Assembly: GCA_034430615.1 (NCBI GenBank)
Contig: DAOUEJ010000072.1
Span: 1 to 39,855, forward strand
Reading direction: 5' to 3'
Length of the DNA stretch: 39,855 nt
Origin: E44-bin32 sp034430615
GTDB taxonomy: Bacteria > Chloroflexota > Anaerolineae > Anaerolineales > E44-bin32
The translations under genes were made by a program, and so were the position numbers. Below, piece by piece: positions 24,243 to 31,156 of the stretch. The notes under the pieces were generated by a model. It saw only the letters and a program-made list of their open reading frames with translations, was not told where the DNA came from and searched no databases. Every line of letters starts with the position of its first letter. The first letter of the stretch is position 1.

Positions 24243-24279
24243 TTCGATAACCATCTAATTATTTCGACAAGTATCTAAA
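24240..24279 (+). repeat. Tandem 20-bp repeat, likely operator of the ArsR regulator
   Basis: Two adjacent copies (24240-24259 and 24260-24279) match at 16 of 20 positions, sharing TATTTCGA and ATCTAA. They run from the -10 box to the first base of the start codon. A 20-bp period puts both copies on nearly the same face of the helix. The position suggests autorepression by the ArsR protein, possibly also control of the divergent phosphoribosyltransferase gene. Function is inferred. Confidence 0.7.
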
Positions 24280-24878
24280 TGGTAGATCCCGGAATACTCT
24301 CTTTTTTCAAGGCAATGGCCGATACCACTCGCCTGCGGCTGGTTGGGCTGCTCGCCGACCATACGTACACGGTCGAGCAGCTCGCAGCACTTCTCGATCT
24401 GCGGGCTTCGACTATCTCCCATCACCTGTCACGCCTGGCGCAGGTTGGGCTGGTCAGCGCCCAAGCCGACGGCTATTATAGCGTATACCGCCTTGAGGCA
24501 AACAATCTGGAAGCGTTTGCCAGGCGCCTACTCGAACCCGAGACCCTCACCCGCTTTGCAGATGGGGTCGACCGGGAAGCCTACGACCGCCGCGTGCTCG
24601 GTAACTTCATACGTGAGGATGGCAGTTTGCGTGAGATCCCAGCCCAGCGAAAGAAGCGCTCTGTCATCCTGCGCTATATCCTCAAGGCCTTTCAGAGCGA
24701 GAAGCGTTACAGCGAGGCGAAAGTCAACGAGATCCTCGCTCGCTTTCACGACGACACAGCGACACTACGCCGCGAATTGGTTGGTTTGGGCTGGCTAGCG
24801 CGCGAGGCTTCGATCTATTGGCGAGTCAAGGAGAGTGCGCGGCCCCGGGATCAATCAGGCACCTGGTCTGTCTGGTAG
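24279..24878 (+). CDS. ArsR-family transcriptional regulator with DUF2087
   Basis: The 199-residue protein has an N-terminal winged helix: LSFFKAMADTTRLRLVGLLADHTYTVEQLAALLDLRASTISHHLSRLAQVGLVSAQADGYYSVYRL contains the ArsR helix-turn-helix (about 30-60). The C-terminal DUF2087 region has KKRSVILRYILKAFQSEKRYSEAKVNEILARFHDDTATLRRELVGLGWLAR (about 125-180). No metal-binding Cys pair is seen, so the ligand is not an obvious metal. The gene has a consensus promoter and a 20-bp repeat in its leader. Its last 24 bases overlap the convergent methyltransferase gene. Confidence 0.9.
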   Translation: MVDPGILSFFKAMADTTRLRLVGLLADHTYTVEQLAALLDLRASTISHHLSRLAQVGLVSAQADGYYSVYRLEANNLEAFARRLLEPETLTRFADGVDREAYDRRVLGNFIREDGSLREIPAQRKKRSVILRYILKAFQSEKRYSEAKVNEILARFHDDTATLRRELVGLGWLAREASIYWRVKESARPRDQSGTWSVW

Positions 24879-25772
24879 CGGCTCCTTGAAATTGTAGATG
24901 CCGTCCTGCACGGACCAAGTGCGTCCGCAGTTCGAGCACTGCAAGCCGGCCGGGACCTCATTCAGAGACGTCGACTGGCAGCTCGGACAGCGCCAGTGAA
25001 GTTTTTCGGCAGGTGGCTCAGGCTCGCCCGTCGCCCTGGCCCTGACAAAAACACTTGGCGTGAACTGCCAGAACTCCCCAGTCCATTGCACCATTGAATC
25101 GAGCGCGACCAGCAGTCCGGTCGGAAGCGTTCGTTTGAGCAACCCCAACCGCAGGTGTGAGACAGTCAACTGGCGCTCGACCTCGAACCCGGTTGAGACC
25201 AATTGGTCGCGCACAAACGCCGGGTGAAAGTCAAAATTTAACGGGGCAAATTCCACCGTATCGTACACAAACGGGTTCCATGCCTGGCGCCCGGTGATCC
25301 AGCGCAGGATCGCCTTCAGATTTCGTTTGTTGGCGAACTCGAGGATGAACGCCGCTCCCGGAGTGAGGCTCGCGCGGATCTGGTCCAGGGCGATCCCGGG
25401 ATCGAGTAGGTGGTGCAGTGTACGGATCATCGTCGCCGCATCGAAGATTTTTTCAGCAAAGGGCATGCGGTACACATCGGCTGCGACATAGATGTAACGC
25501 TCATCCAGCCCGAGTCGGTCGCGCGCTTGTTCCAGCTGCGTGAGCGAGTAATCAAGCAGGACGATCTGCTCAAATCCTGCATAGCGGGAGGTGTTGCGGC
25601 CTGCTCCCGCACCAACTTCAAGCAGGCGCTTGCCCGCATCCGGCAGCAGGCGTTGCAGTGCAATTGCCTCCACCCGGTCCTCGTACGCCCGTCCTCCGAG
25701 TTCCCAGAAGCGTTCCTGGTAATCGGAACCTTCGTAATCACAAACCGGGATCGGATCGGCGTCACGCGCCAT
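24855..25772 (-). CDS. SAM-dependent methyltransferase with C-terminal zinc ribbon
   Basis: The protein is 305 residues from ATG 25772, or 309 from GTG 25784. Class I methyltransferase motifs are LLEVGAGAGRNTSRYAGF (motif I), VLLDYSLTQLEQARDRLG, YIYVAADVYRMPFAEKIFDAATMIRTLHHLLDP and LTPGAAFILEFANK. The end carries a four-Cys zinc ribbon (CPSC...CSNC) with the GRTWSVQDGIYNFKEPLPD tail seen in Trm112-like/YcaR-type domains. The substrate is unknown; the UbiE/ARSA-like core often methylates small molecules. It is the last gene of a long minus-strand run and overlaps the ArsR gene tail to tail by 24 bases. Confidence 0.85.
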   Translation of the reverse strand: MARDADPIPVCDYEGSDYQERFWELGGRAYEDRVEAIALQRLLPDAGKRLLEVGAGAGRNTSRYAGFEQIVLLDYSLTQLEQARDRLGLDERYIYVAADVYRMPFAEKIFDAATMIRTLHHLLDPGIALDQIRASLTPGAAFILEFANKRNLKAILRWITGRQAWNPFVYDTVEFAPLNFDFHPAFVRDQLVSTGFEVERQLTVSHLRLGLLKRTLPTGLLVALDSMVQWTGEFWQFTPSVFVRARATGEPEPPAEKLHWRCPSCQSTSLNEVPAGLQCSNCGRTWSVQDGIYNFKEPLPDRPGA

Positions 25773-25810
25773 GGGTAAGCCCACCCTGCACCGGGCGCAC
25801 GCTCTTCTGG

Positions 25811-26560
25811 CTACTCTTCAAAACGCGATTCCTCCAACTGGTGCCGCAGGTGATCCTGTTCGTCTTCGAGGACGACTTCACCCCTATGTGCATCCAGGCG
25901 GTAGCGTCCCTCGGCTGCCTCGAGCTGCGCCTGGCTGGCTCGGCGCACGAAGGCCCATTTCCCGCAGTGCGGACATCGCTCTAGCTTGCCAAGTAACAGG
26001 TTGGGAGCCAGGATCGATCGGCTGAACGGCATCGTACAGCGTCCGCAAACCGCACCCCCGGCGGCGCCGTAGGCGCCAAGAATAAACGACTTTCGCCGCC
26101 CACCGAGCGCCGGGACGATGCTGCTGACCACAACCAGGACCAACACTCCAATCATAATCGGTCCAGCCAGCTTTAAACCCTCTTGCCAGCTTGTTTCAGC
26201 GTTCACGAACTCTACTGTAAGATGTTCGGATTCAAGCCGGGTTCCACTCGCGGTCTCCGCAGTTACGAAGAGGGTATGCATCCCGATTGTGTAATCCCCG
26301 GTGCTGAAACCAATCCTGAATGGTGCGGTAGACGCGCTCCCCATCAGCTCCTCATCGATCCAGAAACTGACGTTCATCATGTCATCCGGACCGTGCGCGG
26401 TGGCTGAAAACCGGCCCTGGATCTGTCCGCCACCAGCATAACCGAAGCTTCGTTTCAACGAGAGCGTGAGTTGGGGATCCTGCACCTGAGCACTGGCAAA
26501 CGTCGGCAGCAAAGAGCATCCCAGCAAGAGCAGTAGAGCACCAAATCGTCGCGCCTTCAT
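25811..26560 (-). CDS. Secreted-type membrane protein with cytoplasmic zinc ribbon
   Basis: The 249-residue protein starts with a clear signal peptide (MKARRFGALLLLLGCSLLPTFASAQ). A beta-rich Ig-like outer domain (about 30-145) has WIDEELMGSASTAPFRIGF and TIGMHTLFVTAET. A transmembrane helix follows (LAGPIMIGVLVLVVVSSIVPAL), then a cytoplasmic CGRC...CPHC zinc ribbon and an acidic tail. The family is not recognised. ATG 26560 is chosen over a frame open to 26635 because it gives the signal peptide and lies 7 bases after the permease stop. An outer domain joined to an inner ribbon suggests signal transfer or scaffolding for the ABC genes. Confidence 0.78.
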   Translation of the reverse strand: MKARRFGALLLLLGCSLLPTFASAQVQDPQLTLSLKRSFGYAGGGQIQGRFSATAHGPDDMMNVSFWIDEELMGSASTAPFRIGFSTGDYTIGMHTLFVTAETASGTRLESEHLTVEFVNAETSWQEGLKLAGPIMIGVLVLVVVSSIVPALGGRRKSFILGAYGAAGGAVCGRCTMPFSRSILAPNLLLGKLERCPHCGKWAFVRRASQAQLEAAEGRYRLDAHRGEVVLEDEQDHLRHQLEESRFEE

Positions 26561-26567
26561 CACCGAC

Positions 26568-27359
26568 TCACTTCCAGCGCGTGAGGATCGCCTCACGTTG
26601 AAAAAGCTGCGTGGCAAACAAAAGCAACCCTGCATCGATCACAATCAAACCGATCGCCATCCAGATCATCACTTGTTGGTTAAGCAGGATAAAACCGCTG
26701 ATCTGACCGAAAAATAACGCCAGCAGCGGCAGGATAACGAGCATCGACAACTGCTCGGCCACGCGCGGGTCGGTGGCGCGCGAGGAAACCATCACCGCCA
26801 CACTAACCGCAGCCACCGCCATCAAGGGCCCATCCACGAAGACCGCCACCAACCACATCCCCGATCCGAGCTTCGCCGTCAGCGCCGCGCTGGTCGAGAG
26901 CAGGCGTACCCCGAACATGAACACCCCGAAGCCGAGCCAGGTGACGCCAATCCCGGGCAACGCAGCCGCCAGTGCCTTGCCGGTGAGCAGCTCGAGCGTG
27001 GTCACCGGTGTGGCTAGAACCGGCTCTAGTGTGCGGGTGGTCTTCTCGCCGACGATGCTGTAGGAGGCGAACGTAACCGGGATCGCAAGCGGCATGAGCA
27101 TAAAGAGCAGCATGAATTGGCTCACAAGGAAGTACTGGCCGCAATCTCCGGCCTCCAGGCCCTCACACAGAGCCGTGAAATTGGCCGGCATATCGGCCGT
27201 CGTCAAACTGCTCAATTGATCGGCCGATCCCATCCCACCAAGCATGATCAGCGGCAGAGCGGTCAGGATCATGGGTAGAAAGGCCACCGTAAAGAGGACG
27301 AAACGATTCTTAAAGACCTCCGCCCATTCTTTTCGCATGATGACCCATGTTTTTCTCAT
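26568..27359 (-). CDS. ABC transporter permease (ABC-2/NatB-like)
   Basis: The 263-residue protein has about six hydrophobic segments, with a large outer loop after the first (SADQLSSLTTADMPANFTALCEGLEAGDCGQYF). The ABC-2 signature SIVGEKTTRTLEPVLATPVTTLELLTGKALAA is at about 102-133. This type forms the membrane part of exporters for Na+, drugs or antimicrobial peptides. ATG 27359 has a GGCAGGAA-like ribosome-binding site. It lies 55 bases after the ATPase gene and is its obvious partner. The exported substrate cannot be told. Confidence 0.88.
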   Translation of the reverse strand: MRKTWVIMRKEWAEVFKNRFVLFTVAFLPMILTALPLIMLGGMGSADQLSSLTTADMPANFTALCEGLEAGDCGQYFLVSQFMLLFMLMPLAIPVTFASYSIVGEKTTRTLEPVLATPVTTLELLTGKALAAALPGIGVTWLGFGVFMFGVRLLSTSAALTAKLGSGMWLVAVFVDGPLMAVAAVSVAVMVSSRATDPRVAEQLSMLVILPLLALFFGQISGFILLNQQVMIWMAIGLIVIDAGLLLFATQLFQREAILTRWK

Positions 27360-27414
27360 CGGTTCCTGCCTTTATTGAAATCTTCCCGTTTGATCAAACG
27401 GACCTTGAACGCGA

Positions 27415-28317
27415 TCACTGGATCAAACGCAGATATACATCTTCCAGAGTGCGCCGCAGTTCACCGACAAACTGGATCTCTGCTCCGGCCTCGACCAGCG
27501 CCCGCAAGAGCACCGGATTGTTCGTCTCCGGATCATCCAGCGAGACAACCAGTTTCCGGTCAATGACCTCCACCTTGCTGACAAAGGGGAATGCCTGCAC
27601 CAACGGGGTCAATGCCGGGTCCGCACGCAGCAGGTGAAAGACGACGGTCCGCTCGTAGAGTTGGCCGCGCAGTGCGGCCGGTGTGTCCAACGCGAGCATC
27701 CGGCCATTGAAGACAGCGATCCGATCGCACAATCGGTCGGCCTCATCCAGGTTGTGCGTGCATAGGAAGATCGTGCGCCCCTCGACCTTCAACTCGGCGA
27801 TGAATTCTCGCACCAGGCGGGCCATCTCCGGGTCGAGGCCACTGGTGGGCTCATCGAGGAAGAGCACCTGCGGCTCGTGAAGTAGCGCACGGGCGATGGC
27901 CAGCTTTTGGCGCATCCCTTTTGAAAAGGTGGCCGCCGGCTCGGCCCGCCGCTCCCATAACCCGAGCATGCGCAGGTAGCGCTCCACCTGGCCCGGTACA
28001 TCTTCTACGTCATAGAGCTCGGCGAAGAAAGCCAGGTTGCGCTCTGCGCTCAACCGGTCATACAGCCCGGGCGATTCGGTCAGGATCCCAACATTTCGCC
28101 TAATTTGGGCATCCTGCTCGCCAAGCACATATCCACCAACTCTGGCCGATCCGGAAGTGGGCTTGATCAATGCTCCCAGCATGCGAATTGTGGTCGTTTT
28201 ACCCGCACCATTTGGGCCTAGGAAGCCGAAGATCTCGCCCTGGCCCACCCTCAGGGTCAGATCCTCAACGGCGCTGACTTCGCCGAAACGCTTGCTTAAA
28301 TGCTCGGTCTGGATCAT
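27415..28317 (-). CDS. ABC transporter ATP-binding protein
   Basis: The 300-residue protein has Walker A GFLGPNGAGKTTTIRML, Q loop LTESPGLYDRLS, signature FSKGMRQKLAIARALLHEP (FSKGM in place of LSGGQ, typical of this exporter group), Walker B VLFLDEPTSGLDPEM and switch His in FLCTHNLDEADRLCDRI. A C-terminal domain of about 80 residues follows. ATG 28317 is preferred over GTG 28338 because GAGG (28329-28326) lies 8 bases upstream. It works with the permease encoded next. The pair sits in a GntR-led gene run, as in ytr-type ABC operons. Confidence 0.92.
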   Translation of the reverse strand: MIQTEHLSKRFGEVSAVEDLTLRVGQGEIFGFLGPNGAGKTTTIRMLGALIKPTSGSARVGGYVLGEQDAQIRRNVGILTESPGLYDRLSAERNLAFFAELYDVEDVPGQVERYLRMLGLWERRAEPAATFSKGMRQKLAIARALLHEPQVLFLDEPTSGLDPEMARLVREFIAELKVEGRTIFLCTHNLDEADRLCDRIAVFNGRMLALDTPAALRGQLYERTVVFHLLRADPALTPLVQAFPFVSKVEVIDRKLVVSLDDPETNNPVLLRALVEAGAEIQFVGELRRTLEDVYLRLIQ

Positions 28318-28372
28318 TTCGACAACCTCGGTTTTCACACGACATGATGCGGATTTTAATTGATCGCCCGGC

Positions 28373-29230
28373 CTATAGATAGCGCGACTCGTCTAGCTGC
28401 TGTGTGTCAGGCACAGCCTCCGGCACAAGTCGCCGGGGCAAATCGGGGGGTTGGCCGGGGGGAGGGCGCTCAGGTTCGGGCAGGAGCCGACGTAGGCGGC
28501 GGACCCCGTACAGGCCCAATAGACCCAGCCCCAGCAGGACCGCCTCTGTGGCATATACACCCCCCCGAGGCAGGATTAACAGCGCGCTGGCGTTGAGCAA
28601 AGCATGGAAAACGATAGCCATGAGTAAAAAGGCGGGGCGGCCCCGAACAACGGCGACCATCACCAGCATGCTCGCCAGCAAATGGAACATGATCGCCGAC
28701 ACACGCTCCAGCGCACCCATCAGGACGGCTGCGGCCGGTGTGCTCCAGTAGGCATCCAGCTGAGCCTGCGCCAGCGCCACCAGCTCGGGCGGGACCACCT
28801 GCGCCAGATCTGCGCCGCGCAGTGCCAGCGCCTGGAGCAGCGCATACAGCACCACACCACCCAGGATGATCGCCTCCAGCCCGCCATGGCCGGCGCCGAA
28901 CATCAGCGCCGTATCGTAACCGCGGTCGGCTGGCTTCATGTGCCGCATGGCGACGTAGCGCGCCAGTTCTTCGAACACGCCGGCCGATAAACCAAGCGCC
29001 AGCGCACCCCCGATCCCGGTCAGGACACCCGGGTTTCGATCAGGCCCGAGCGCTGGCACCAGCAGGAACTGGTTGAAGGGGATGTGCAGCACCTGTGAGG
29101 CGAAGAAGGCAAGCGCCCCCAAGCCGAAAATCCCCCAGCTAAGCCCCCGGCGGCGCGCCAGCCATACACCCAGCGCCAGCGGGAGCACGATCATCAACAA
29201 ACCATCGACGAAATATACAAATGTCAGCAT
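28373..29230 (-). CDS. YhfC-family intramembrane metalloprotease-like protein
   Basis: The 285-residue protein has about seven to eight hydrophobic helices. Motifs fit the YhfC/CPBP-like protease group: GLSAGVFEELARYVAMRHM (EExxR, about 101-119), FGAGHGGLEAIILGG (about 131-145) and a later IVFHALLNASALL with the metal-binding His. Such proteins cut peptides inside the membrane, and members of the wider superfamily give immunity to peptide toxins. The C-terminal tail is proline-rich and cytoplasmic. The ATG has a GAGGG-like site. It sits between the ABC genes and the DUF4177/SPFH pair. Confidence 0.82.
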   Translation of the reverse strand: MLTFVYFVDGLLMIVLPLALGVWLARRRGLSWGIFGLGALAFFASQVLHIPFNQFLLVPALGPDRNPGVLTGIGGALALGLSAGVFEELARYVAMRHMKPADRGYDTALMFGAGHGGLEAIILGGVVLYALLQALALRGADLAQVVPPELVALAQAQLDAYWSTPAAAVLMGALERVSAIMFHLLASMLVMVAVVRGRPAFLLMAIVFHALLNASALLILPRGGVYATEAVLLGLGLLGLYGVRRLRRLLPEPERPPPGQPPDLPRRLVPEAVPDTQQLDESRYL

Positions 29231-29305
29231 AGCACCCTCACAACCAAAAACCCGCTATGAATGGACAGGGGCCAGCCCGCCCCGCGAGCCAGCCCCCATA
29301 GTCTA

Positions 29306-29321
29306 TGTTTCACGTGAAACA
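29306..29321. other. parS centromere site (ParB binding), perfect palindrome
   Basis: TGTTTCACGTGAAACA is a perfect 16-bp palindrome identical to the widely conserved chromosomal parS consensus bound by ParB. It lies in the gap between DUF4177 (stop at 29329) and the YhfC gene, 8 bases past the stop. parS sites mark the origin-near region where ParB loads for chromosome segregation. parA/parB are not in the window; dnaN is 12 kb away. Confidence 0.93.
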
Positions 29322-29328
29322 ATCCTTT

Positions 29329-29559
29329 TCACCCCCAGTTCAACGACCAATCTGTACTGCTCCTGCTGCGGCGCCCCGATCCCTCGCCGGAACTGGAGAA
29401 CACAACCCACATACGGTTGCTGTTTGGCTGGTGGCAGAAGCTGTGCAGGCGCCAACCCTGTCCGGCGTATTCATTCAGGAGATATTCGAACTCATCGGGT
29501 TTCGCACCCCGCAGCCCACCGCCCAACACTTCCACCCGGTAGACAAGGTTGCCGGCCAT
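29329..29559 (-). CDS. DUF4177-like small protein
   Basis: The 76-residue protein reads VYRVEVLGGGLRGAKPDEFEYLLNEYAGQGWRLHSFCHQPNSNRMWVVFSSSGEGS. This matches the small DUF4177 fold (a strand, then ExLLNEYAxxGWxLHS, then two strands). Its function is unknown. The ATG starts directly after the SPFH stop codon (TAG then ATG), so the two are translationally coupled and probably act together. The C-terminal tail is Ser/Arg-rich and looks disordered. A longer open frame on the opposite strand is a shadow. Confidence 0.82.
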   Translation of the reverse strand: MAGNLVYRVEVLGGGLRGAKPDEFEYLLNEYAGQGWRLHSFCHQPNSNRMWVVFSSSGEGSGRRSRSSTDWSLNWG

Positions 29560-30531
29560 CTAGCCCCCCTCCGATCCATCCCGATCTTGCGTCGAGAGGG
29601 TGTTTGCTGCCAGGGAGGTCATCCCGGTCAGGCCACCGAGGTTCATCGTATCAACCGCACTGGATGGCACGATCACCAGTGCACCTTTTTCTTTCAAACC
29701 CTCGAAGAGCATGTTCATCGCCCGCAGGTGCAGGGCGGTGGGGTTGTCCCGGTACGCAAGCGAGGCTTCGGCGAAGGAATGTGCGATCTGCATCTCCGAT
29801 TCGCCCAGGATGACCCGGGCTTGCCGCTCGCGTTCGGCCTGGGCCTGGCGGCTCATCGTGTCTTCGAGATCCTGCGGTATTACGACGTCGCGAATCTCGA
29901 CCGACTGCACCGTGATGCCCCAGGGTGTGGTCCGTTCGTCGATGATCTTCTGCAGGTCATGGTCCATCCGCGCCCGCCCCACCAGGATGCTGGCCAGGTC
30001 CATCTGGCCAATCACTTCCCGCAGCGCTGTCTGCGCAGCCCAGGCGATGGCAACGCGGTAATCCTCTACCTCGAGCGCGGCTTTCTCGGCATCCCAAACC
30101 AGCCAGAACAGCACCGCGTCCACATCCACCGGCACAGTATCGCTCGTGAGGGTCTTCTCGGCGCTGAAGGGAGTCACCATGACCCGGTGATCGATCCAGA
30201 TCGGGATGCGATCGACGACCGGCACGACGGTGAAGATGCCCGGCCCGCGCAACCCGGTAAAGCGTCCGAGACGCAGCACGATCGCTTTCTCCCATTGATC
30301 GGCAACCTTCAACGCAAAGAGCAGGTACACGCCAAGCAGATTGATCACGATCGCGGTCGCCACCACCCAGGTGGTGGGAACGTCGAGTGCAATAAGCCTG
30401 AAGGTAACCGCGATTGAGAGCAGTAGCAGAAGCAACCACTGCGCGAAGGCGATCCCTGGTATGCGTACGCCTGCCGGAGTTGTAATCCGCATGGCTAGAT
30501 CAAGCTTGGAAGAAAATGTACGGTTTCTCAT
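29560..30531 (-). CDS. SPFH/stomatin-like membrane protein (slipin)
   Basis: The 323-residue protein has two N-terminal hydrophobic helices (FAQWLLLLLLSIAVTFRLIAL, WVVATAIVINLLGVYLLFAL). The SPFH domain follows: VADQWEKAIVLRLGRFTGLRGPGIFTVVPVVDRI, TSDTVPVDVDAVLFWLV, AAQTALREVIGQMDLASILVGRARM and WGITVQSVEIRDVVIPQDLEDTMSRQAQAERERQARVI. It should form ring-shaped oligomers that organise membrane microdomains and often work with membrane proteases. Usually slipins pair with an NfeD gene; here the partner is DUF4177, with an intramembrane protease two genes on. Confidence 0.92.
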   Translation of the reverse strand: MRNRTFSSKLDLAMRITTPAGVRIPGIAFAQWLLLLLLSIAVTFRLIALDVPTTWVVATAIVINLLGVYLLFALKVADQWEKAIVLRLGRFTGLRGPGIFTVVPVVDRIPIWIDHRVMVTPFSAEKTLTSDTVPVDVDAVLFWLVWDAEKAALEVEDYRVAIAWAAQTALREVIGQMDLASILVGRARMDHDLQKIIDERTTPWGITVQSVEIRDVVIPQDLEDTMSRQAQAERERQARVILGESEMQIAHSFAEASLAYRDNPTALHLRAMNMLFEGLKEKGALVIVPSSAVDTMNLGGLTGMTSLAANTLSTQDRDGSEGG

Positions 30532-30550
30532 GATCGGATATCCTCTTCAT

Positions 30551-30573
30551 CGAACCCGGCCGGGGCGGGTTCG
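30551..30573 (-). other. Intercistronic hairpin between gntR and the SPFH gene
   Basis: A perfect 8-bp stem (30551-30558 with 30566-30573) has a 7-base loop, starting one base after the gntR stop. There is no T run on the minus strand. It may be an mRNA processing or stabilising element that sets the ratio of regulator to downstream genes. It ends about 20 bases before the SPFH ATG. Confidence 0.5.
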
Positions 30574-30574
30574 G

Positions 30575-30988
30575 CTACTCATCTGCGGTGGTTGGATGGC
30601 CTTCCTCAAGCCAGGCCTTGATCATCTCCGCTGTGCTTTCCTGCACATCCCGCGGGTTGAAGCCCATCCGGCTGGCTTCATCCAGGAAGGAAGCTGTCAG
30701 ACCCGCCAGCGCTGTGCGCCGCAGGCGCTCAGCCTGCTCAGGAGGCGGCGGGTCAAGCACGTAGGTGCCGCGCCCCTGCTGGGTCGATATCACGCCGGCC
30801 TCATCCAGGATGCGGTAGGCCCGGGCAACAGTGTTGAAATTGACCCGCAGCTCGGCCGCCAGTTGGCGGACCGTGGGGAGCTGGCCCTCGGGCTCAAGCA
30901 CACCGGTCGCAATGAGATGCTTTATGCGCTCAACCAACTGCACATAGATCGGCGTGTGGCTGCGAAAATCAAGTTCAGAAAACATCAT
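30575..30988 (-). CDS. GntR-family transcriptional regulator, YtrA-like
   Basis: The 137-residue protein has the short YtrA-type layout: SHTPIYVQLVERIKHLIATGVLEPEGQLPTVRQLAAELRVNFNTVARAYRILDEAGVISTQQGRGTYV is the GntR winged helix. A helical tail of about 55 residues follows, in place of a large effector domain. YtrA-type regulators commonly lead ABC-transporter operons and repress them until cell-envelope antibiotics appear. The start is a double ATG (30988/30985) with no ribosome-binding site. The longer open frame to 31648 runs antisense through pdxS and is rejected. It heads the minus-strand run to 24855. Confidence 0.9.
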   Translation of the reverse strand: MMFSELDFRSHTPIYVQLVERIKHLIATGVLEPEGQLPTVRQLAAELRVNFNTVARAYRILDEAGVISTQQGRGTYVLDPPPPEQAERLRRTALAGLTASFLDEASRMGFNPRDVQESTAEMIKAWLEEGHPTTADE

Positions 30989-30989
30989 G

Positions 30990-31036
30990 ATTGTAACAAT
31001 TGTCCCATTGTATCTTTGTATTATTGTATAAATTGT
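30990..31036 (-). repeat. Six ATTGT-type short tandem repeats in the gntR leader
   Basis: ATTGT (plus strand) begins at 30990, 30999, 31007, 31023 and 31032, with TTTGT at 31015. The steps are 9, 8, 8, 8 and 9 bases. Four copies extend to an 8-base unit (A/T)TTGTATN. On the minus strand each reads (T)ACAAT, so several copies also look like -10 boxes. The array spans from the -10 to the start codon of gntR and is a likely operator. Confidence 0.65.
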
Positions 31037-31060
31037 ATACCTATGGCCGTTCTTTGTCAA
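31032..31060 (-). promoter_or_regulatory. Consensus promoter of gntR: TTGACA-N17-TACAAT
   Basis: On the minus strand: TTGACA (31060-31055), exactly 17 bases, TACAAT (31037-31032). The RNA would start near 31025, giving a leader of about 37 bases filled by the short tandem repeats. Confidence 0.8.
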
Positions 31061-31111
31061 GTTATAAGCTCGTGGGAGACGAGCGTCCCTTCGAGCACTT
31101 TCCATGCGTGG

Positions 31112-31117
31112 TAGAAT
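31112..31117 (+). promoter_or_regulatory. -10 box TAGAAT of the pdxS operon
   Basis: TAGAAT lies 39 bases before the pdxS ATG. No good -35 is seen at the expected distance, so this promoter may need an activator or use an extended contact. Confidence 0.4.
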
Positions 31118-31156
31118 CGGGATAAGCGGGGCAGATTCTGCCCTATGGAGGTTGAC

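Noticed and set aside
29305..30417. Long plus-strand open frame of 370 codons opposite the SPFH gene
   Set aside because: It is antisense to clear SPFH and DUF4177 coding sequence, and its first codons are the parS site; no family motif is seen.
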